This document shows positions 1-6,220 of a stretch of 9,489 bases of DNA, piece by piece (within the stretch, counting starts at the first letter, position 1; each line of letters starts with the position of its first letter). The notes under the pieces were generated by a model, which ran no database searches, had not been told where the DNA came from, and saw only the letters and a list, made by a program, of their open reading frames with translations. This stretch comes from Acidobacteriota bacterium (GTDB lineage: Bacteria > Acidobacteriota > Terriglobia > Terriglobales > Acidobacteriaceae), in contig JAJZDL010000112.1 of NCBI GenBank assembly GCA_021851465.1, positions 1 through 9,489 of the forward strand. The letters run 5' to 3'. A program made the translations under genes and the position numbers.

Positions 1-750
1 CTGCTTCGTCGTCAGATCGTCGCGGTCTTCAGCCCCGTATCCAATGGCCGTAATGTAGTTGGCCAGCGCGTCCAGCCAGACGTAGACGACATGCTTCTCA
101 TTGCCCGGTACCGGAATGCCCCAGGTAAAGCTGGTGCGGGAGATGGAGAGGTCCTTCAAGCCGCCGCGCAGAAAACTCAACACCTCGTTGCGCGCCGCCT
201 CCGGCTGGATGCGCAGCGAACCGCTTTCGATGAGTTCGATCAGCGGCTGCTGGTAGTCGCTGAGGCGGAAGAAGTAGTTCTCCTCGGTGACGGTCTCGGT
301 CGGTTTGCCGTCTGGGCCGATGGTACCGGGTGGCCCTTCGACAAACGTCTCCTCGCTGACGCAGTACTGCCCGGTGTAGCTGCTGAGGTAGATGGCACCG
401 TTGGCCTCAAGCTGCCGCCAGAGGCGCTGTACGCCGCGCTTGTGCCGCTCGTCGGTGGTGCGGATAAAGTCGTCGTTGGTGATCCCCATGCGCCTCCACA
501 GGCCCTCGAAGCTGGCGGAGACCTGGTCGGCGAACTGTTGTGGCGGGATTCCGGCGGCCTCCGCGCTGCGCTGCACCTTCTGCCCGTGTTCGTCCGTCCC
601 GGTCAGGAAGAAGGTGTCCTCGCCCATCAGGCGATGGCGGCGCGCGATGACATCGGCGGCGATCGTCGAATAGGCGTGCCCGATGTGCGGGCGCGCGTTG
701 ACGTAGTAGATCGGCGTGGTCAGGTAGAACTTGTTGGGGGTCTTTGACAT
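1..750 (-). CDS. metG: Methionyl-tRNA synthetase, N-terminal part (partial)
   Basis: This is a class I aminoacyl-tRNA synthetase that charges tRNA-Met with methionine in the cytoplasm. The reading frame is open from an ATG at 750 to the window edge, giving 250 residues of a protein normally well over 500 long; the C-terminal half, with the KMSKS loop and anticodon-binding domain, lies outside. Visible landmarks are TTPIYYVNARPHIGHAYSTI near residues 11-30, which contains the HIGH ATP-binding motif (22-25), GTDEHGQK at 51-58, YCVSEETF at 129-136 in the connective peptide, and VYVWLDALANY at 222-232. The connective peptide shows no CxxC pairs, so it looks like the zinc-free Bacillus/Thermus-like type. 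No strong Shine-Dalgarno sequence precedes the start. The MFS transporter gene ends 137 nt upstream on the same strand. Family assignment is secure. Confidence 0.96.
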   Translation of the reverse strand, partial: MSKTPNKFYLTTPIYYVNARPHIGHAYSTIAADVIARRHRLMGEDTFFLTGTDEHGQKVQRSAEAAGIPPQQFADQVSASFEGLWRRMGITNDDFIRTTDERHKRGVQRLWRQLEANGAIYLSSYTGQYCVSEETFVEGPPGTIGPDGKPTETVTEENYFFRLSDYQQPLIELIESGSLRIQPEAARNEVLSFLRGGLKDLSISRTSFTWGIPVPGNEKHVVYVWLDALANYITAIGYGAEDRDDLTTKQ

Positions 751-887
751 CGGCTTGAATGGCCAGTTTAGCAGGGATTGGGGCAACGGCGCGCCCCGGC
801 GAACCGTGACGGAAGATTGCAGTGGCCCAACGCTCACCCAGCGACCGAAGCGCGCTCAACCAAATCCAGGTCGGCAAGCCATCTCCG

Positions 888-2255
888 TCAGATTGCCAGA
901 GGCAGCTCAGGCTTGCGCGCGCTGGTTCCGAGACGGGGAACCAGTATCTGAAAGACGAGCAGGGAAGCGATGTAGGCAAATGCGGCCAGGGTAAAGATGA
1001 TCATGGGATGCAGCGAGAAGTAATGGCTCACAAGCCATGTGAAGGCCGCGCCACCGGCCGAACCCACCGCGCCGCCGATCCCCACAACCGTCGAGACGGA
1101 GGTCGAGGGAAACATGTCGGAGGGCGTCGCAAAGAGGTTGGCGGACCAGCCCTGGTGCGCAGCGGTGGCCAGCGAGAAGAGCGCGATTGCAGGCCAGGGG
1201 TTGGCGGGGAAGATCACTCCAAAGTGAGGCACCAGCAGTATGGGGACGACCAGTAGCGCACAGATCAGCAGGGCCAGCTTGCGTCCAGTATTGACCGTGT
1301 ATCCGCGATGAATAAGAAAGCCGGATAGCCAACCGCCCGCGACGGAGCCGACGCTGGAGACGCTGTAAATAACGATCAACGGATACTTCGCGTGGTCCAA
1401 GTCCAGCCCATAGTTGTCGTGCAAAAACATTGGGAGATAGAAGAGATAGAACCACCAGATTGGATCGGTGAGCCCTTTGCCGATCGCAAAGGCGTAGAAG
1501 CCGCGGCGTTGCAGAAGCGTGGAGTAGGGAAGCGTGCCTCCGTTGGAGGAGTGGGCGGCGGAGTCGGCGGTGAGGTTGGCCTGTGTCTGGGTCGAGCCGA
1601 GGCGCAGCCTGTTATACGGAAAGATCAGCCAGACGACGCACCAGATGAGTCCCATCGAACCCGTGCAGATAAAGGCGGCGTGCCAGCCGAAGCGCTCGGT
1701 CACGGCAGCGATCAGCAGCGGTGCAATAAAAAAGGAGGCGTTGGTGCCGGAGTTGAAGAGGCCGGTGGCAAGCGCGCGCTCTTCGGAGGGGAACCATTCG
1801 GTGGTGGCCTTGATGGCCGCTGGGAAGTTGCCGCTCTCGCCGAGGCCGAGGAAAATGCGCGCAATGCAAAAGCCGATAACGCTGGTAACGATCGAGTGGC
1901 TGATGGAGGCGCAGGCCCATATCAGGATCGTCAGCGCATACCCGGTCTTGGTGCCGAGCTTATCGATGACGCGCCCGGCGATGAGAAAGCCGAAGCCGTA
2001 TGCAACCATAAAGCACTCGACGATGTGCGCGTAGTTGAGGTGATAGATGACCTGAAACTCAGGCGCAACGCCTGGAATCCAACCCATGAAAGGAAGGTGC
2101 AGTAGAGGTTCGATCAGCGCAAGCGCAGACCGGTCCATGTAGTTGATGGTGGTCGCGGCAAACAGCAGCGTGCAGACAAACCATCGGACGTTTGTGCTCT
2201 GCGGGGCGGATACGGTCGTTTCGTGTTCGGTAGATGGAGTGCTGTTCGTCAACAT
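888..2255 (-). CDS. MFS transporter, anion:cation symporter (hexuronate/glucarate-like) family
   Basis: An inner-membrane secondary transporter of 455 residues, the usual MFS length, with about 12 hydrophobic segments. The first helix has TINYMDRSALAL (36-47), matching the TINY-D-R signature of ACS-family carriers. GRVIDKLGTKTG (94-105) is the cytoplasmic loop motif A, and GLGESGNFPAAIKATTEWFP (137-156) is typical of hexuronate and glucarate carriers. GLTDPIWWFYLFYLP (261-275) and AHQGWSANLFATPSDMFP (366-383) resemble ExuT-type proteins. The likely substrate is therefore a sugar acid such as galacturonate or glucarate; the exact substrate cannot be read from sequence. I chose the ATG at 2255 because GGAG (2266-2269) precedes it by 10 nt. 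The frame could extend to 2384, but that would add 43 unconserved residues and cover most of the leader. No catabolic genes are visible beside it. It has its own promoter and operator candidate at 2388-2433. Confidence 0.9.
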   Translation of the reverse strand: MLTNSTPSTEHETTVSAPQSTNVRWFVCTLLFAATTINYMDRSALALIEPLLHLPFMGWIPGVAPEFQVIYHLNYAHIVECFMVAYGFGFLIAGRVIDKLGTKTGYALTILIWACASISHSIVTSVIGFCIARIFLGLGESGNFPAAIKATTEWFPSEERALATGLFNSGTNASFFIAPLLIAAVTERFGWHAAFICTGSMGLIWCVVWLIFPYNRLRLGSTQTQANLTADSAAHSSNGGTLPYSTLLQRRGFYAFAIGKGLTDPIWWFYLFYLPMFLHDNYGLDLDHAKYPLIVIYSVSSVGSVAGGWLSGFLIHRGYTVNTGRKLALLICALLVVPILLVPHFGVIFPANPWPAIALFSLATAAHQGWSANLFATPSDMFPSTSVSTVVGIGGAVGSAGGAAFTWLVSHYFSLHPMIIFTLAAFAYIASLLVFQILVPRLGTSARKPELPLAI

Positions 2256-2387
2256 CGAGTAGTGGCTCCGGCGGCCGTTTGCAAATGCGACCCGTAGACC
2301 GCCTGCGGCGGAAAAATCAAGAATGCCAGCGTTGAGGGCTTGAGTACAAAAGCTCGATGGGTTAAGCGCAACACACCTGTACACCCG

Positions 2388-2402
2388 TTATGGAATCCAT
2401 AA
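2388..2402. promoter_or_regulatory. 15-bp palindromic operator candidate over the transporter start point
   Basis: TTATGGA-A-TCCATAA is a perfect 7-bp inverted repeat around a single central base. It begins 2 nt downstream of the -10 box and covers the predicted start point near 2398, the classic place for a repressor to block initiation. Odd-length palindromes of this size are common for GntR-family regulators, which often control sugar-acid uptake genes. The regulator itself is not in the window, so its family is inference. Confidence 0.5.
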
Positions 2403-2404
2403 GA

Positions 2405-2433
2405 ATCATATTCGCCTCAGGCAGGGATGACAA
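2405..2433 (-). promoter_or_regulatory. Sigma70-type promoter of the MFS transporter gene
   Basis: Read on the minus strand, TTGTCA (2433-2428) and TATGAT (2410-2405) are separated by exactly 17 nt. Each hexamer matches the sigma70 consensus at five of six bases. Transcription would start near 2398, giving a leader of about 140 nt before the ATG at 2255. This also argues against the longer transporter start at 2384. The assignment is by pattern only. Confidence 0.6.
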
Positions 2434-2572
2434 TTCCGCGTGAGCGTACTTTGTGCCCAGTGCCTTCGGCAGGCTTCCTGCTCCGCCCAATTGCCGAAGA
2501 GCATAGATCAATCAGCCCCACCGCCCAGTATCAGATCGGTGTCCTCCAATCCGGTCGATGCCGCAATTCGAG

Positions 2573-2600
2573 TTGCCAAAACGCGAATCCGCGGTATACC
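2573..2600 (+). promoter_or_regulatory. Possible promoter of the peptidoglycan-binding-like gene
   Basis: TTGCCA (2573-2578) and TATACC (2595-2600) are separated by 16 nt, about 66 nt upstream of the chosen start at 2667. The -10 box is a weak match. The stretch 2256-2666 otherwise holds only the divergent transporter promoter and operator; I see no other gene in it. Confidence 0.3.
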
Positions 2601-2666
2601 CTTGGCAAGGTTCTCGGAAGATCCCCACAATCTCTGGGTCGTACTTTTATGAGGTCTGCTAGCACC

Positions 2667-3083
2667 ATGCGTTTGCTTCGATTGCTTCTGTTGTCGTCGT
2701 TTGTCCTTGGCTTATCGCTGCCCGCAACCGCGTCCACTCATGCGCGCCGCGGCCCCACCTCACCCAAGCTCTTCAGGAAACACGCGGCAAAGGCCAAGGC
2801 GCAGGGCCAGCGGACGATCGACGATGAGCGCGCCACACAGATCCAGCAAGCGCTTGTCCGCTCCGGTTATCTTACTGGCGTACCCAGCGGCCATTGGGAC
2901 GCGGAGACGCAGGCAGCAATGGAGAAAATGCAAGCCGACAACAGCTGGCAGACCAAACTCGTGCCAGACTCCCGCGCCCTCATCAAACTCGGCCTGGGGC
3001 CCAGCACTTCATCGAGCGGCTCGCCCGCAAGCCAGACCTCTTCGCTCGCCACCAACCAGTCCAGTTCATTCGACCGGCAATAG
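2667..3083 (+). CDS. Small secreted protein with peptidoglycan-binding-like domain
   Basis: A 138-residue protein, the only plus-strand gene. It starts with a signal peptide: MRLLRLLLLSSFVLGLSLPA followed by TAS, with an Ala-x-Ala-like cleavage site around residues 20-23. A basic Ala/Lys-rich linker (27-50) leads to one domain at about 53-110, RATQIQQALVRSGYLTGVPS then HWDAETQAAMEKMQ. This is the helix pattern of the PG_binding_1 family: IQxALxxxGYxxG, then TxxAxxxxQ. The tail (111-138) is rich in Ser and Thr and probably disordered. There is no catalytic domain, so it may only bind the cell wall or have drifted to another role outside the cytoplasm. The start at 2667 has GAGG 12 nt upstream; an in-frame ATG at 2649 would add six residues and lacks a ribosome site. 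It is convergent with the sigma factor gene, with 112 nt between. Confidence 0.75.
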   Translation: MRLLRLLLLSSFVLGLSLPATASTHARRGPTSPKLFRKHAAKAKAQGQRTIDDERATQIQQALVRSGYLTGVPSGHWDAETQAAMEKMQADNSWQTKLVPDSRALIKLGLGPSTSSSGSPASQTSSLATNQSSSFDRQ

Positions 3084-3195
3084 CTCGCCCAGCCACTTTG
3101 GGTATGGCGGCGGCGAATCGATTTCGTTCCGGCAGCCAGGCGTGCGCTGCGGCGGAGAGTGTGGAAGGGAAAGTCCGCGGCCCAAGCGATCGGGC

Positions 3196-4101
3196 TTACG
3201 CCACCATCCTGCCCGCCCCCTCCTTTTTCTTTGCTGTCATCCGGTTGGCGTCCGTGGAGCGGCCCGCGCGCAGGCCAGCCATCGCGGCCCTCAGCCGGAC
3301 GACAGCCGAGGAGTGGATCTGCGAGATGCGCGACTCGACCACGCCCAGCGTCAACCCAATCTCCTTCATCGTAAGCTCTTCGTAGTAGTAGAGCGTCAGC
3401 ACCATGCGCTCCTTCTCCGGCAGGTTGTCGATCGCGTCCGCCAGCCGCTGTTTCATCTCGCCCTGAAGGCAGCGGAAGAGCGGATCCTCGTCCGGCGCAC
3501 CGGGGATGTACGCCATCTCCTCATCGCCAGAGTCCTCGATCCGTTCCATGTGCAGGCTGCCGATCTCCAGGCCCTTCAGCTCCCCCAACAGTTGCTGATA
3601 CTCGCTCAGGCCCAGATCCATCTCGCGCGCGATCTCGTGATCGGCGGGCACGCGTCCCAGCTTCTGTGTGACCGAGCGGATGGCCTCCTCCACCGCTCTG
3701 CCCTTGCGCCGCAGCTCGCGCGGGCTCCAGTCCAGCGTGCGCAGCGAGTCCAGAATGGCCCCGCGAATGCGGAACTGCGCATAGCTCTTGAACTGCACCT
3801 GCTTGCTGTGGTCGAACTTGGAAAATGCGTCGATCAGGCCGACCACGCCGGCCGAGACCAGGTCGTCCAACTCGACATGCTGTGGAAGGCGCTCGTGAAT
3901 GCGCCGCGCAATATACCGAACGGTGGGGAGCTGTTCCAGCAGAAGCTGGTCGCGCTGCGTCGGTGAACCACCTCCAAACGCGCTCCCTCCATCGCTCCCG
4001 GCCGGGTATAGAAAGGCCAGAGGCTCCATCTCCTGAAGGTCGCCAAACCCGGTTACTGCTCTGTTCGGTCTTTCCTGCATCGAAAGTGTGCGATCTCCCA
4101 T
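3196..4101 (-). CDS. fliA: FliA/WhiG-family (sigma-28 type) RNA polymerase sigma factor
   Basis: An alternative sigma factor of 301 residues that directs RNA polymerase to sigma-28-type promoters, in many bacteria those for late flagellar and chemotaxis genes. Sigma region 2 covers about 52-125, with ELDDLVSAGVVGLIDAFSKF (77-96) and the DNA-melting segment FKSYAQFRIRGAILDSLRTL (104-123), then DWSPRELRRK (124-133) as in FliA. Region 3 is about 133-180. Region 4 is about 212-275, with LPEKERMVLTLYYYEELTMK (227-246) and a helix-turn-helix ending RISQIHSSAVVRLRAA. The first 50 residues are a Gly/Ser-rich extension, and the last 25 a basic tail. The start is supported by GAGG about 5 nt before the ATG. 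A sigma54-like sequence lies about 100 nt upstream, and a sigma54 activator gene is next on the same strand. No flagellar structural gene is visible, so a WhiG-like non-motility role remains possible. Confidence 0.88.
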   Translation of the reverse strand: MGDRTLSMQERPNRAVTGFGDLQEMEPLAFLYPAGSDGGSAFGGGSPTQRDQLLLEQLPTVRYIARRIHERLPQHVELDDLVSAGVVGLIDAFSKFDHSKQVQFKSYAQFRIRGAILDSLRTLDWSPRELRRKGRAVEEAIRSVTQKLGRVPADHEIAREMDLGLSEYQQLLGELKGLEIGSLHMERIEDSGDEEMAYIPGAPDEDPLFRCLQGEMKQRLADAIDNLPEKERMVLTLYYYEELTMKEIGLTLGVVESRISQIHSSAVVRLRAAMAGLRAGRSTDANRMTAKKKEGAGRMVA

Positions 4102-4174
4102 AATTGCCTCGTTTCTAAAACAACGAATTATTGCTTCCTAAGCCTCCCCGCGTACCGATCAACCAGGCGAGCGC

Positions 4175-4199
4175 AGACATTGTGTGTCTGAACTAGACA
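4175..4199. repeat. Triple half-site repeat, AGACA-N5-TGTCT-N5-AGACA
   Basis: Three 5-bp half-sites alternate in orientation with exactly 5 nt between each, so successive half-sites are 10 bp apart, one helical turn. They form two overlapping inverted repeats sharing the middle site; the one at 4174-4190 extends to 6-bp arms. The block lies 74 nt upstream of the sigma factor start and about at the start point predicted from the sigma54-like promoter. It could bind a dimeric regulator such as the OmpR-type protein at 6213-7010. Nothing in the sequence proves this. Confidence 0.4.
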
Positions 4200-4203
4200 T
4201 AAA

Positions 4204-4218
4204 GCACGGCGATGGCCA
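4204..4218 (-). promoter_or_regulatory. Sigma54 (-24/-12) promoter candidate for the sigma factor gene
   Basis: On the minus strand, TGGC (4218-4215) and TGC (4206-4204) put GG and GC exactly 10 nt apart, the invariant spacing of sigma54 promoters; flanking T residues also fit. The bases after TGGC do not match the consensus AC. A start near 4193 would give a leader of about 90 nt. The rest of the 4102-4514 gap has no convincing gene or sigma70 promoter, and no strong terminator for the upstream operon. Confidence 0.35.
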
Positions 4219-4514
4219 AGATGCATCCACCTTGCATTAGGTTTCTCTCAGGGAGTGTCAGAATCGGCCAGTCCATCTCTTGCAATCCGCACTAAATAAC
4301 TGAATCGATTGATCGTGAGAAAAACCATAGTTGCTGAGCGCCCTTGCACCTTCAGGTATCTCCTGCGGCAACTGTGGCGATCTGTAGCGCAGAAGAGAAG
4401 GCCAAGGTCCGGGATCCGGTGGCGGATCGGTCAAGGCACCGCTCATGGAGAATGCCGCCGGACTGAGAGGGAAGAATGCCCTGGCCCCTGCCGCGTGGAT
4501 CGGAGGCCTTTCGC

Positions 4515-5942
4515 TCAGCCGCGCGTGGCCCGGCGGTAGCGGATGTCGGTCGCGGCGATCTCGGGGCTGGCGCCGGCCAGGATCGTCGCGCGTTCGAGGA
4601 CGTGCATCAGCTCGCGCACGTTGCCCGGCCACGAATGCTCCTGCAACTTTGCCGCCGCGCCGGGCGCAAGGCGCTTGCGTGGACTCTCTTGTCCCAACTG
4701 CTCCAGAAAGAACTCCGACAGCGCGGCGATGTCCTCCATCCGCTCGCGCAGCGGCGGCACATGGATGGGGAAGACGGCCAGCCGGTGATAGAGGTCCAGG
4801 CGGAACGTCCCCTCGTCCGAGCGGTCCTGGATCGGCTGGTGTGTGGCCGCAATCAGCCGCACGTCCACCCTGGTCATCTCGTTTCCACCAACGCGCTGCA
4901 ACTCGCCGGACTCCAGAAAGCGCAACATCTTGGCCTGCATTCCAACGGGCATCTCGCCGATCTCGTCCAGCAGGAGCGTTCCGCCATCGGCCGCCTCGAT
5001 GCGCCCCATGCGGGACTGCACTGCTCCGGTGAATGCGCCCCGAGTGTGGCCGAACAGCTCTGCCTCCAGCAGCGACTCGGGAATGGCCGCGCAGTTGAGC
5101 ACTGCAAACGGCCGGCCCGCACGCGCGCTGAGCCGGTGCAGGGCGCGCGCCACCACCTCTTTGCCGGTCCCGGTCTCGCCCTCGATCAGCACCGTTGTGG
5201 AGCGCGGCGCCACCAGATGCACCATCCGCGCCATCTCTCGCATCGCGCGGCTATCGCCCACCAGATCCGGCAGCAGCATCTTGCGCTGCGGCACCTCGTG
5301 GATGCGCTCGGCCGCGGCCTGCTCCTGTACGTCGAGCCACCTTCCGCGCGTGGCGCTCAAGCTGTCTTGCAAGACCGTTCCATCCGTGACGCTCCCATCC
5401 GGCAATGCGCGGTGGGCCTCCGGCTCTCGCATCCTGAGCATCTCTTCGGTTGTGCCCTGTGCCCGCAACCGGCGCACCGGGTAGCGGCTTCCGTCCGCAT
5501 CTCGTGCCTCGCGGATTGCATGGTGCAGCTCATCGCGCCAGGCGTTGCGAGAGATCTCCTCCGGCAGATCGCCTCCCCTGGTTGCAGCCTCCAGGTGTAT
5601 CTGCTCGATCTCCGGGTAGAGCAGACGCACATGGGCCGTGAACTCATGCACCTCGAGGTCCGGCAGCCAACCGTCGATCAGGATCGCCGCAACCGGCTGC
5701 GCCTCCAGATGCAGCATCGCCGTCGCCCCGCCACCGGCCTGCAACACACGCCAACGTAGGCCCTGCAGCCGTTCGCCAAGCCTCTGTCGCAGCTCGGCGT
5801 CCGCGCTCACCAGAACCAGCGTCCGCGCCTCTGTCGCGCCTCTCTCGCCCTCGGGCCCGGAGCGCGCACCTACACTCTGGGCCGTGTTCGCCATGGCATC
5901 CCACGTTCCATCCTGCAACGTCCCCGGTGGGTACGCCGTCAT
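4515..5942 (-). CDS. Sigma54-dependent activator with degenerate receiver and no DNA-binding domain
   Basis: A 475-residue NtrC-family AAA+ protein that would remodel sigma54 RNA polymerase using ATP. The N-terminal part (about 40-120) looks like a receiver: D90 in ILIDGWLPDL sits where the phosphoryl-accepting Asp belongs, but the acidic pair is reduced to SAD and the conserved Thr and Lys are not apparent. A linker of about 100 residues follows. The central domain (about 225-465) is complete: Walker A GETGTGKE (255-262), the sigma54-contacting GAFTGA loop (303-308), Walker B GGTLLLDEIGEM (320-331), an arginine finger near RLDLYHRLAVFP (381-392), and sensor II WPGNVREL (438-445). The protein stops about 30 residues later, where a Fis-type helix-turn-helix would normally follow. 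I saw no helix-turn-helix remnant in the downstream frames. The start ATG overlaps the preceding stop as ATGA, and GGAG lies 8 nt before it. Confidence 0.88.
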   Translation of the reverse strand: MTAYPPGTLQDGTWDAMANTAQSVGARSGPEGERGATEARTLVLVSADAELRQRLGERLQGLRWRVLQAGGGATAMLHLEAQPVAAILIDGWLPDLEVHEFTAHVRLLYPEIEQIHLEAATRGGDLPEEISRNAWRDELHHAIREARDADGSRYPVRRLRAQGTTEEMLRMREPEAHRALPDGSVTDGTVLQDSLSATRGRWLDVQEQAAAERIHEVPQRKMLLPDLVGDSRAMREMARMVHLVAPRSTTVLIEGETGTGKEVVARALHRLSARAGRPFAVLNCAAIPESLLEAELFGHTRGAFTGAVQSRMGRIEAADGGTLLLDEIGEMPVGMQAKMLRFLESGELQRVGGNEMTRVDVRLIAATHQPIQDRSDEGTFRLDLYHRLAVFPIHVPPLRERMEDIAALSEFFLEQLGQESPRKRLAPGAAAKLQEHSWPGNVRELMHVLERATILAGASPEIAATDIRYRRATRG

Positions 5943-6220
5943 TGCCGGTTCTCCGTCGTCTCGGTCTCCCGCTCCTCACTCTCGTGCAGCGCCGCGTGCA
6001 GGATCTCACGCATCGCATCCACGGTATTGACCATGCGCCGACACTCCGCCAGGCCGCTCTCCACGGCCTCGCGATAGCCCTCCAGCGTGGCAACCAGCGT
6101 GGCCATCTCCAGGCGGCACTGCAAGGTCGTCAACGGCTGGCATAGCGCATGGATCGCCTCGTTCATCCGCAGCCCGTTCTCGTTCTTCCAGTGGCCTTCC
6201 ATGCTTCCCGCATCAGGCAT
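5939..6220 (-). CDS. Small protein resembling an isolated histidine-kinase DHp (HisKA-like) domain
   Basis: A 93-residue protein without signal peptide or membrane segment. Residues 18-78 follow the two-helix hairpin of a HisKA dimerisation/phosphotransfer domain: NEAIHALCQPLTTLQCRLEM (20-39) matches the H-box pattern H-x-L-x-x-P-L-T, with H24 as possible phosphoryl acceptor, and EGYREAVESGLAECRRMVNT (47-66) resembles the second helix. The acidic residue that normally follows the His is Ala, and no ATPase domain follows, so it cannot autophosphorylate alone. It could be a histidine phosphotransferase, a phosphatase or a partner subunit. The last 15 residues are highly charged. Its start overlaps the end of the response regulator gene by 8 nt, and its stop overlaps the activator start by 3 nt, so translation is probably coupled. 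The ATG at 6220 has GAGG 10 nt upstream; later Met codons (residues 7 and 19) are alternatives. Confidence 0.72.
   Translation of the reverse strand: MPDAGSMEGHWKNENGLRMNEAIHALCQPLTTLQCRLEMATLVATLEGYREAVESGLAECRRMVNTVDAMREILHAALHESEERETETTENRQ

Noticed and set aside
751..887. Promoter or T-box leader for metG
   Set aside because: The 137-nt gap shows only a weak extended -10 (TGCTAAACT) with no -35 and no T-box-like structure.
2256..2384. Longer N-terminus of the MFS transporter starting at 2384
   Set aside because: It would add 43 unconserved residues before the first membrane segment, and its start lies only about 14 nt beyond the predicted transcription start; the ATG at 2255 has a GGAG site.
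2427..2666. Upstream extension of the peptidoglycan-binding-like gene to 2427
   Set aside because: It would bury the signal peptide 80 residues inside the protein and overlap the divergent promoter.
3084..3195. Bidirectional terminator between the convergent genes
   Set aside because: Only 4-5 bp stems without T-runs were found.
4195..4278. Possible 27-residue leader peptide on the minus strand before the sigma factor gene
   Set aside because: Very short, poorly spaced ribosome site, and it overlaps the sigma54-like sequence; coding status cannot be supported.
4413..4428. Hairpin GATCCG-GTGG-CGGATC after the sigma54 activator as a terminator
   Set aside because: Only a 6-bp stem and no T-run on either side.
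4258..4446. Possible 62-residue minus-strand frame after the sigma54 activator
   Set aside because: No ribosome site, no recognisable domain, and no helix-turn-helix that could be a frameshifted C-terminus of the activator.
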